Origin: CAYWNA01 sp964459305
GTDB lineage: Bacteria > Planctomycetota > Planctomycetia > Pirellulales > Pirellulaceae
Length of the DNA: 37,136 bases
Assembly (NCBI GenBank): GCA_964459305.1
Contig: CAYWNA010000120.1
Span: 1 to 37,136, forward strand
Reading direction: 5' to 3'
The notes under the pieces are model-generated. The model was not told the DNA's origin. It saw only the letters and a program-made list of their open reading frames with translations, and made no database searches. Both the position numbers and the translations under genes were made by a program. Positions 31,501 to 37,136 of the stretch are shown piece by piece. Every line of letters starts with the position of its first letter. Within the stretch, counting starts at the first letter, position 1.

Positions 31501-32873
31501 TCTACAACGCCACTACGTACGACGCGACGGCCATGGATGTGCGATTCTCCGCCACACCGGCCGGCCCCGCGGGCGGATCGAGCCTGATCCGATTCAAATT
31601 CATGTCTTCCGACAAAGATCGGGACGCTGGTGGACTCGGTTACGGCGTAGACATCCGTGCCGGCGGCGGCATCGAGTTAAGGCGATTCGACCAGGCCGGC
31701 GAGACGGCACTGATCGACGCCGGAATCATTGCCGAGGCCGGACAAACCTACGAAATCCGCGTCGTGCGCGACGCACAGGGTCGATTCGAGCTGTTCGTTA
31801 ATGGCAAGAACCGCGGCTCAGCCGTCGACACAACGTACACCCAAAGCAACTACCTTGTCGTCTCATCAAACGGCGACGGCGCGGAGATTGATTCCATCGA
31901 GATTACGACTCCGAAAGGCGAGAGTGGCCATACATCGCGCCCAACGCCCGAGCAGCCCGGGGACGCTCCCGCCGGCGGCTCATCGGACTTCGTTCCGCCC
32001 ATGGTGAATCGCAGTATGGGCGAAGGCGAGAACGCGGACGCCACGCAGCCGTACCACCCGGTAGCGCCCGACCTCATCGCTCGGATCTACACTCCTGAGC
32101 TTCACAGAGCATCCGAGGCGCTGGTCACGGGTCCTAATGCGGTCGAGATGGTGGATGTGCCTGATAACAATCCGACTCCATCGGACTCGTCCGTTCCCAA
32201 AGTCACGAGCTACTTCAAAGAATCGCCGTTTGAGTTCGACGCCGGTTCCGGCGTGGCGGTGCGTTCGCCGTTGGACGTGAGCGGAGATGGAGATGTCACC
32301 CCATTGGACGCCTTGACGATCATCAACGAGATCAATCTTAACGGCCAGCGCGAACTGTTCTCACTGCGGGGCCCTGACAGGGGGCTGCTGAGTCGTCTGG
32401 ACGTTAATTGGGATGGCGCTCTAACTTGGGATGACGCGAATTGCGTGATCAACGCCTTGAACGAGGGGGGTGACGCAGTCTTCATTCCCCGTTGGATGCT
32501 TTTCGGGGGCGTTGGATATGACGACGGTGCCGAACTAGTAGGGACGGGTGCCCGACTGGATGGGACGGAAATCGGCGAGGAGGAGCCGATCTTCGCAAAC
32601 GTGCATGAGGCAGGCGTGCTGCAGTCCACGCCCACGGACTTCGGCCAATCTTCGGTGTCGGCGTCCCACAACGGTGTACTCTCGGAGTCGACTCGCTTCA
32701 GTGATCCGTTGCGACCAGGATCGCTTGAGCAAGCCGACGTTCAAGAAGATGCTTTGGAGTCTTTCTGGTCGAATCAGGACCGGCAATCTCTGTCTATCGA
32801 AGAACTTGAGCTGGAATCAACGTTGTCTGCGGTGGCCAGCGACATAGTGAGTGCCTGGACGGCGCACGGATAG
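28590..32873 (+). CDS. Large surface protein with LEPR-XLL-like N-terminus, CARDB, Ig-like and dockerin domains
   Basis: 1427 aa from ATG 28590 (GGGAG upstream). A very Arg-rich start (residues 8-28) precedes FEHLEPRQMMS, a LEPR-XLL-like signal. Residues about 60-440 are beta-rich with no clear match. Then come a CARDB domain (about 443-570), an unassigned Ig-like region containing DTNGNGQWDKGIDELL, a putative-Ig/cadherin-like domain (about 689-780), a choice-of-anchor-D/SPD2-type domain (786-900), a lectin-like sandwich (919-1107) and a dockerin type I pair (about 1227-1292: DVSGDGDVTPLDALTIIN and DVNWDGALTWDDANCVINAL). The dockerin suggests docking to a cohesin-like partner on the cell surface; no cohesin was seen here. 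It diverges from the sigma factor operon and is a candidate target of it. Confidence 0.85.
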   Translation: MFGRTHLRTSRKSTRRATSRRRRANGRPMRFEHLEPRQMMSVLFSQDAYFSTGGQSLWGAGQAQRVEESYFFGSEWNDSDVNLGNLGPGGAAYLRGQLDAGRLGLEATIQATTGTVDVQYPVRVTYETPDSYVPGGPVTIVTGYELSGDSLLKAMGPNATFDLDLVADVQATGEFGVVWGALPEGTPLPSGVVIAEDFAFGTGGTQSVGLFDWKTGGTALGAFTMPEPITVTTTKADSNGDMKASGTANSRLFEFSADLDAIATTLAGLPRLGGELDLKSGDLDVAQVSYDILDLELKGGPSLYQEFEFDMRGLNVVLRSSNGETQTGRIGDTFTFTAPESGELEIEALVTLDQRFTSRLGLVGDLDLTATVGAIGVDLFGHELLDIGPVFKDTYSLAQVGPVFLYEKGFVLSGFQTASHEIIIRATESPSEGIGGQNGTTAPDYVATSLLVGNDEHPLPQRVEPGSEVPVFFKIANPGGGSGEQASTMRIYLSPDREITGEGNDILVHERTIFPLTAPAGADADWVNIRLPDLEPGEYFVGVLADADDVLLESEEGNNVRLADNTITVLRPNAAPSIIELTVSPNSVEQGEHAVLTADGVRDPDGEETLRSVCFYRDTNGNGQWDKGIDELLHTDRTPNDGWSVAVPTQDLSAETHRLFAVATDDQGAESSPASTTLDVKGPPDNLAPFIEPIFEETATVGETVSVQIMAYDTNHPAQKHTYRLIAGMETGAVLDPDTGVLQWTPSAGQIGRFEFVIEVSDDADSPLTATESFSITVQPAPLGPEVEVVGVPDNKTVVDFGRVQQGADPTERPFVIRNVGDQPLKIYAVRLENNDGYEIVLPQGVDAFPAQVISPGAHVSFAVRMFADKIGLKAATVRIFSDDADENPLCLSVTGEVTAGDPVVTAPNHEDSGSSSVQVFRDDFNAGTLASHWFGEIARNHAMWTDAYGTARRVFNDGTSTTVVRGFQDIYNATTYDATAMDVRFSATPAGPAGGSSLIRFKFMSSDKDRDAGGLGYGVDIRAGGGIELRRFDQAGETALIDAGIIAEAGQTYEIRVVRDAQGRFELFVNGKNRGSAVDTTYTQSNYLVVSSNGDGAEIDSIEITTPKGESGHTSRPTPEQPGDAPAGGSSDFVPPMVNRSMGEGENADATQPYHPVAPDLIARIYTPELHRASEALVTGPNAVEMVDVPDNNPTPSDSSVPKVTSYFKESPFEFDAGSGVAVRSPLDVSGDGDVTPLDALTIINEINLNGQRELFSLRGPDRGLLSRLDVNWDGALTWDDANCVINALNEGGDAVFIPRWMLFGGVGYDDGAELVGTGARLDGTEIGEEEPIFANVHEAGVLQSTPTDFGQSSVSASHNGVLSESTRFSDPLRPGSLEQADVQEDALESFWSNQDRQSLSIEELELESTLSAVASDIVSAWTAHG

Positions 32874-33362
32874 ACGGACCCGTCGCAATTCCTTGGCAGA
32901 CCGTCACAGATTTGTTCACAACAGAATGTATCGTGCGAACAAGGCCCCAAGACCCCATCGGAATCGCGAGTCTCCGGTGGGGTCGGGCCATGCGCAGTGA
33001 TTGTGGCTTGCCATATTGCCGACGGGCTTGGGCTCTGCGTTGACGAATTCGATCAGAGTTGTCGCGCACTGAATACGATAGCCGTCACTGATTTTCAGCA
33101 CCTCGCGCAAGTGGTTGCGTTTTCGGCTTCTTCTTCGCATCACTTCACCGAGTGTCTATTCTCGGATCGTCTGCAAGGATAGCGTTCTTGCCCGACGATT
33201 TGGGCAGACAAGCCAACAGATGTTGGGTCGCCTGCCTGTCTGGCAGGACTTTTCGCCGGTCCTGGCTTGCGAATCGTCAGCTCGCCTCTCTACACTGCAC
33301 GGTCTTGACACGCGAACGGTCGTATTGGCACGAGCGATGCGTCGACGGCAAAAGGATGGACG
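32874..33362. other. Intergenic region upstream of galT
   Basis: 489 bases between the surface protein and galT. It holds a possible small gene on the minus strand (32916-33140, listed separately) and a short perfect hairpin CCTGCC-TGTCT-GGCAGG near 33230-33248. A TTGACA near 33305 has no good -10 at the right spacing, so I do not call a promoter. Confidence 0.5.
32916..33140 (-). CDS. Possible small hypothetical protein
   Basis: A 74-codon frame starting at ATG 33140, beginning MRRRSRKRNHLREVLK and ending ALFARYILL. I do not recognise it. Codon third positions are GC rich in much of the frame and GGTGA lies four bases before the upstream GTG, so it may be real; the length and lack of a known family leave it open. 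It is antisense to nothing and fills the region between the surface protein and galT. It has no signal peptide or membrane segment. Confidence 0.35.
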   Translation of the reverse strand: MRRRSRKRNHLREVLKISDGYRIQCATTLIEFVNAEPKPVGNMASHNHCAWPDPTGDSRFRWGLGALFARYILL

Positions 33363-34403
33363 ATGACTTGGGAACAACGCTGGCACCCGCTACGAGAGGA
33401 ATGGGTCATTGTGGCGGCGCATCGCCAGGACCGACCGTGGGTGGGGGAGACCGTGGCTGGGCAGGAGTCCAACGTGCCGGAGTACGTGGAAGACTGCCCA
33501 CTTTGCCCCGGCAATACGCGTGTCAGCGGCCAGCGAAACGCCCGGTACACGGGCGTGTTTGTTTTTGATAACGACCTCCCCTGCGTAGGGGGCGACGCCC
33601 CGGCAGACCTGCAATCGCCACCTGGGATTTACCAAAGCCGACAGGCAAACGGTATCGCCCGCGTTGTGTGTTACAGCCCGCTGCACAATGTGACATTGGC
33701 CGAACTGGATGTGCCGCAGATCGTCGACTTGCTCGTTGCCTGGCAGGAGCAGTACCGAGAACTTGGTGCCCGTCCGGAAGTGAACCATGTCTTGTTCTTC
33801 GAGAACAAGGGCGAAGTGGTTGGCGTGTCGAATCCTCACCCGCATTGCCAAATCTACGCTACCAACTTCGTGTTCAAGACGATCGCAAACGAAGTCGAAA
33901 TAACGCGCCGTTACTGGGAAGAGAACCAGCGAGTGCTGTTTGAGGACATTGTCGCCACAGAAAGGGCGGACGGCCGCCGCATTCTTGCCGAATGCGATTC
34001 GGCGATCGGCTTCATCCCCTACTTCGCACGGTACGCGTACGAGACCTTTGTTGCCCCAAAGCAGGCACATGCCAGCCTCGCGAACTTGTCCGAGCACGAA
34101 TTGAACGATCTGGCGACAGTGTTGAGGGAGGTATTGATCAGGTTCGACAACCTTTGGCGGATGCCGTTTCCTTATGTCATGGCCCTGCACCAAGCACCCA
34201 CCGACGGCGGTCGCTACGAGGCATTCCATTTCCATATCGAGTTTCATCCACCCCTGAGGAAGCCAAATCTGCTAAAGTACCTGGCAGGCCCCGAAATCGG
34301 CGGCGGCAGCTTCCTAAGCGATACGTGCCCTGAGGAGAAGGCTGCGGAACTGCGGGCGATGTCGGCGGTCCACTACAGTCAAACAGCCACCGGTATGGAG
34401 TGA
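33363..34403 (+). CDS. galT: Galactose-1-phosphate uridylyltransferase-like protein
   Basis: 346 aa from ATG 33363, with AAGGATGG upstream. It fits the HIT-superfamily GalT of the Leloir pathway, which swaps UMP between UDP-glucose and galactose-1-phosphate. The N-terminal RWHPLREEWVIVAAHRQDRPW and CPLCPGN (zinc Cys pair) match the family. The active site HPHCQIYA carries the uridylylated His of the HPHxQ motif. FFENKGEVVGVSNPHPH and the later EAFHFHIEF are further matches. Length equals that of usual GalT (about 340-350). The ABC ATPase gene begins three bases after its stop and its Shine-Dalgarno lies within the end of galT, so the two are cotranscribed. No galK or galE is visible in the window. 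Confidence 0.93.
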   Translation: MTWEQRWHPLREEWVIVAAHRQDRPWVGETVAGQESNVPEYVEDCPLCPGNTRVSGQRNARYTGVFVFDNDLPCVGGDAPADLQSPPGIYQSRQANGIARVVCYSPLHNVTLAELDVPQIVDLLVAWQEQYRELGARPEVNHVLFFENKGEVVGVSNPHPHCQIYATNFVFKTIANEVEITRRYWEENQRVLFEDIVATERADGRRILAECDSAIGFIPYFARYAYETFVAPKQAHASLANLSEHELNDLATVLREVLIRFDNLWRMPFPYVMALHQAPTDGGRYEAFHFHIEFHPPLRKPNLLKYLAGPEIGGGSFLSDTCPEEKAAELRAMSAVHYSQTATGME

Positions 34404-34406
34404 CGA

Positions 34407-35405
34407 GTGCCGCGTCCTAAACACCAAGAACTGCAAACGGCTTTGGGGGGCGGGTGTTCAGAATTCCAGAATTCGGATCCGCTGATCGAATTCACCGGCG
34501 TTTCGAAATGGTACGGGCCGGTGATCGCCGTCAACGACGTGACACTGCGGCTGGAACCGGGCATCACCGGCCTGGTCGGTCCCAACGGCGCCGGCAAGAG
34601 TACGGTTATGCGACTCCTGACGGGGCAGCTCCGACCGAGCCTGGGCCGGGTACGCATTGGCGGAGTCAGCGCGTGGTCCGCGGCTGCCAAATCCCACGTC
34701 GGTTACTGTCCGGACGTGGACTCGTTCTACGAAGAAATGTCCGGACGACAATTTGTGTTCACGATGGCCAGGTTGCACGGCTTCGCGCGGCAGGCGGCCT
34801 GCGACCGCACGGAAGAGGTCCTCCACCAGGTGAGCATGGTCGACCGGGCTGATCGCCCGTTAGGTGCCTACTCGAAAGGCATGCGTCAACGGGTCAAACT
34901 GGCTCAGGCCTTAGTGCATGACCCTTGGCTAGTGGTACTGGACGAACCGCTCAACGGCGTCGATCCGGTGGGACGAGTCGAGCTTGTGGAGCTTTTCCGC
35001 CGGTTGGCGGGAGCCGGCAAAGCGATTTTGATATCCAGCCATATTCTCGACGAAATGGACAAGCTGGCCGACCGCGTCCTGTTCATCTTCCGAGGACACA
35101 TTCTGGCGTCTGGTCCGCTGGCTGAGATCCGCGACATGCTGGACGACCATCCCTTGCAGATTCGCATCACGGCAGCCAAGGTTCGAGAATTGGCTGCCCG
35201 GCTACTTCGGCTCGAATGCGTCGGAGGAGCGGATCTTCGTGGGTCGAACGATCTCGTGTTGCAGATTCACCGGCCCAGCGAGTTTTTCCGCTCGTTTTCC
35301 GAGGTCGTGATGGATGACGGCTTCGAGGTGGAGCGACTTCAGGTCATCGACGCTTCGGCCGAGGCCATTTTCGATTATCTGTCACGGCGAGCGATGCATC
35401 CCTGA
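34407..35405 (+). CDS. ABC transporter ATP-binding protein
   Basis: 332 aa from GTG 34407; GGAG at the end of galT lies six bases upstream. Walker A is GPNGAGKST, the signature is YSKGMRQRVKLAQAL, Walker B is LVVLDEPLNGVDP, and the H-loop is ILISSHILDE. This is the ABC-2 type exporter ATPase pattern (NatA/CcmA-like). The C-terminal about 100 residues (from RITAAKVRELAARLLRL) form an accessory region common in such ATPases. The residues before LIEFTGVSKWYGP (about 1-27) are unlike the family and may be leader only. A permease gene would be expected downstream; instead there is a 530-base gap and then motA, so its partner is elsewhere or lost. Confidence 0.9.
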   Translation: MPRPKHQELQTALGGGCSEFQNSDPLIEFTGVSKWYGPVIAVNDVTLRLEPGITGLVGPNGAGKSTVMRLLTGQLRPSLGRVRIGGVSAWSAAAKSHVGYCPDVDSFYEEMSGRQFVFTMARLHGFARQAACDRTEEVLHQVSMVDRADRPLGAYSKGMRQRVKLAQALVHDPWLVVLDEPLNGVDPVGRVELVELFRRLAGAGKAILISSHILDEMDKLADRVLFIFRGHILASGPLAEIRDMLDDHPLQIRITAAKVRELAARLLRLECVGGADLRGSNDLVLQIHRPSEFFRSFSEVVMDDGFEVERLQVIDASAEAIFDYLSRRAMHP

Positions 35406-35474
35406 TACAGCCGTGGGTGTGTGGCCGGGCGCAGGAACGGGTATGCGGGCGGCGAGCATTCGTTGACAAAACTC

Positions 35475-35542
35475 GTGGCTGGATTCGCAAAAATTCGGGC
35501 GGTGAAGGCGTAGTCCGCCTGAATTCTTGCGAATCCAGCTAC
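35475..35542. repeat. Long inverted repeat (28-base arms)
   Basis: Arms 35475-35502 and 35515-35542 pair at 25 of 28 positions around a 12-base loop. The arm reads GTGGCTGGATTCGCAA at its outer end. This is a hairpin of the MITE/REP kind or a strong terminator for the galT-ABC unit, which stops 70 bases upstream. No U-tract follows. Confidence 0.75.
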
Positions 35543-35761
35543 ATACCCCTTCCTGCGTCCTGTTTGGCAGACTGCGTGGCGCGGTCCTCACCGTTCTCAC
35601 GACCGGCACACTTGACTTAGCCACTTCGTGCACAGTTCCCGTTCAAGCCCTGAACCAGCCTTCGGTCGCGGCCAAACGCAGTGGCAGGTCCATCGGCCCA
35701 TTAAGGTTTTTCCTCCTAGTGTCTGCAGCTTTCTTGCCAAATTTCCGATCAAAACGTCTCG

Positions 35762-35791
35762 GTTGCATTCGCGGCAGGATGGGAATGCAAC
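35762..35791. repeat. Perfect hairpin upstream of motA
   Basis: GTTGCATTC (35762-35770) and GAATGCAAC (35783-35791) pair perfectly around a 12-base loop, about 150 bases before motA. It could be a regulator-binding site or RNA hairpin; nothing more can be said. Confidence 0.45.
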
Positions 35792-35937
35792 GGCGCTGTC
35801 CAAGCAACGACGGTAGAAATTGTTGCATGGTTCCAGCGGCGCCCGCAATTTTTCCAGGCAACTCACGATAACGCTCACGTGGGTCTGGCGGTACGGACCG
35901 AACGCGTTGTTATCTCATTCTTGCATGCGTGGATCTT

Positions 35938-36720
35938 ATGGATATTGCTACGATCGTCGGGCTCATTCTCGGCATTGGATTAGTGTTGAGTTCGATTGCC
36001 ATGGGCGGGGGTGGTCTTAGTCCGTTCTTGAACGTGCCGTCGATCATGATAACCGTTGGCGGCTCGATCGCGGCCTTACTGATTAATTTCCCACTCAAGA
36101 GGGTAATAGGGGTATTCGGCGTGATAAAGAAGTGTTTTACGTCGAAGCTCCCTTCACCGGAAGAGACCATCGCGCAGTTTAAGGAGTTTGCCACCGTCGC
36201 ACGCCGGGAGGGGATGCTGGCTTTGGAAGAACAGATGGAATCGGTTAGCGACAAGTTTCTGTCCCGCGGTTTGGAAATGGTCGTCGGCGGAACGCCGAAA
36301 GAGGACCTACAGCAGATCCTGGAAACGGAAATCAGTTGCATCGAACAGCGGCACGAAACCGGCAAGAAAGTCGTAGACGCCACGGCCGCCGCCGCACCGG
36401 CGTTTGGTATGATCGGAACGCTAATCGGGCTGGTACAAATGCTGAGATCGTTGGACGATCCAAGCCAGATCGGAGGCGGTATGGCCACTGCCTTGTTGAC
36501 CACGTTATACGGGGCCTTGATCGCCAACTTGTTCTGTATTCCCCTTGCCGGAAAACTGGAGGCCCGCAGCCAGGAAGAGGTAATGATCCGCGAACTCATG
36601 ATTTCCGGGCTCATTTCGTTAGTGGAAGGCCATCCGCCACGCAACGTGGAAGAACGCTTGGTGGCGTTCCTGTCGTCATCGAACCGCCCCTCCGAACAAA
36701 ACGCCGAAATGGCAGCCTAG
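35938..36720 (+). CDS. motA: Flagellar motor stator protein MotA
   Basis: 260 aa from ATG 35938, where MDIATIVGLILGIGLVLSS gives the standard MotA first membrane segment; a GTG nine bases earlier is in frame but not needed. Four membrane segments are visible, with the large cytoplasmic domain between the second and third. The third starts APAFGMIGTLIGLVQML, the conserved Pro-bearing segment that lines the ion channel. Together with MotB it forms the A5B2 stator that drives flagellar rotation by proton or sodium flow in the inner membrane. The downstream motB fragment follows after 47 bases, the usual order. Confidence 0.93.
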   Translation: MDIATIVGLILGIGLVLSSIAMGGGGLSPFLNVPSIMITVGGSIAALLINFPLKRVIGVFGVIKKCFTSKLPSPEETIAQFKEFATVARREGMLALEEQMESVSDKFLSRGLEMVVGGTPKEDLQQILETEISCIEQRHETGKKVVDATAAAAPAFGMIGTLIGLVQMLRSLDDPSQIGGGMATALLTTLYGALIANLFCIPLAGKLEARSQEEVMIRELMISGLISLVEGHPPRNVEERLVAFLSSSNRPSEQNAEMAA

Positions 36721-36767
36721 TACGGCGTTTCATGGCTTGAAGCTGAACGGGAGAAAAGGAAGGCACC

Positions 36768-37118
36768 ATGCGTAAGGAACGTCCGCCGCAGAAGAAGGAA
36801 GATGTTCCGGCTTGGTTTATGACGTATAGCGATGTCATCACGCTGCTAATGACGTTCTTTATTCTGTTGCTGACATTCTCAACGAACGAACCGGAATTCC
36901 TTGATACCATACGAATCAGCATGTTTGGGGGAACCGGCGCGACGGGCGTCGCCGGCGTACGTGAAGACGGCATGGAACGGGATTCGTATGTGGTGCGGGT
37001 ACGTCCTTCGCTTGCCAGGATGGTGATGCGTGGATCAGAAATGCCGCCGATCAGTGACGATGTGGACAGCGAACCACGGTCAAGGATAGGAATTTTGATT
37101 TCTCAGGCACAGCGTTGA
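36768..37118 (+). CDS. motB: MotB-like stator protein, short form without OmpA domain
   Basis: 116 aa from ATG 36768 with GGAAGG upstream. The N-terminus has the MotB pattern PAWFMTYSDVITLLMTFFILLL, including the Asp that carries the ion in the stator channel. After the membrane segment only about 80 residues follow, then a TGA at 37116. Full MotB (about 250-310 aa) would continue with an OmpA-like peptidoglycan-binding domain. The last bases of the window read AAGAGGAAATG, a Shine-Dalgarno-like sequence and an ATG, so a second gene probably starts at 37134 and may supply the missing domain. A frameshift near 37100 is the other explanation and cannot be tested here. Confidence 0.85.
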   Translation: MRKERPPQKKEDVPAWFMTYSDVITLLMTFFILLLTFSTNEPEFLDTIRISMFGGTGATGVAGVREDGMERDSYVVRVRPSLARMVMRGSEMPPISDDVDSEPRSRIGILISQAQR

Positions 37119-37136
37119 TTGTACTAAGAGGAAATG

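Larger units (their letters stand above)
35406..35937. other. Intergenic region between ABC ATPase and motA
   Basis: 532 bases without a supportable gene. It contains two inverted repeats (35475-35542 and 35762-35791, listed separately). No sigma-28 or sigma-54 promoter could be recognised in front of motA. Confidence 0.55.

Noticed and set aside
33303..33340. A TTGACA box upstream of galT as a sigma-70 promoter
   Set aside because: No acceptable -10 element lies 16-19 bases downstream.

Overview
The window looks like a piece of a planctomycete chromosome, probably of the Pirellulales/Rhodopirellula type. The reasons are two very large surface proteins with LEPR-XLL-like N-termini (FERLEDRILLAS and FEHLEPRQMMS), GEVED domains, a dockerin, an ECF sigma factor next to a Ser/Thr kinase, tetrahydromethanopterin (H4MPT) C1 enzymes (Fae and methylene-H4MPT dehydrogenase), PQQ-type propellers and several families of dispersed inverted repeats. 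Base composition is moderately GC rich by eye. No tRNA, rRNA, CRISPR array or transposase gene was found.

Layout. 1-4.3 kb: end of a PQQ-like propeller gene, a URO-D family protein, a secreted propeller protein on the minus strand, and an SDR oxidoreductase. 4.3-8.1 kb: a MITE-like inverted-repeat element, a MoxR/magnesium-chelatase-type AAA+ ATPase, a convergent VWA (BatA/BatB-type) membrane protein and a PlsC-type acyltransferase. 8.1-12.0 kb: a C1 island with a minus-strand ATP-grasp protein, then fae, methylene-H4MPT dehydrogenase and a Tat-exported sialidase-like protein. 12.2-15.5 kb: a HEAT-Hint protein and an RhlE-type DEAD-box helicase. 15.6-28.2 kb (minus strand): ECF sigma factor, transmembrane Ser/Thr kinase with a DUF4384-like C-terminus, and a giant GEVED/VCBS/SdrD/Calx-beta adhesin fused to a TPR-CHAT peptidase. 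28.6-32.9 kb, divergent: a 1427-aa dockerin-bearing surface protein. 32.9-37.1 kb: galT with an ABC ATPase, then motA and an OmpA-less motB.

The most interesting part is the sigma factor - kinase - giant protein locus. The third gene reads as one frame: adhesive ectodomain, membrane segment, short basic loop, an internal Tat-like signal sequence, TPR array and CHAT caspase-like peptidase. A single in-frame TAG separates the TPR array from a CHAT domain whose His and Cys dyad is intact. This looks like a surface-sensing system in which an adhesin, a periplasm-facing sensor kinase and a caspase-like effector are co-encoded. It may have arisen by fusion of an adhesin gene with an exported TPR-CHAT gene, followed by a nonsense change or a recoded stop. 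Repeat modules inside the adhesin are nearly identical at the DNA level, which points to recent duplication or gene conversion.
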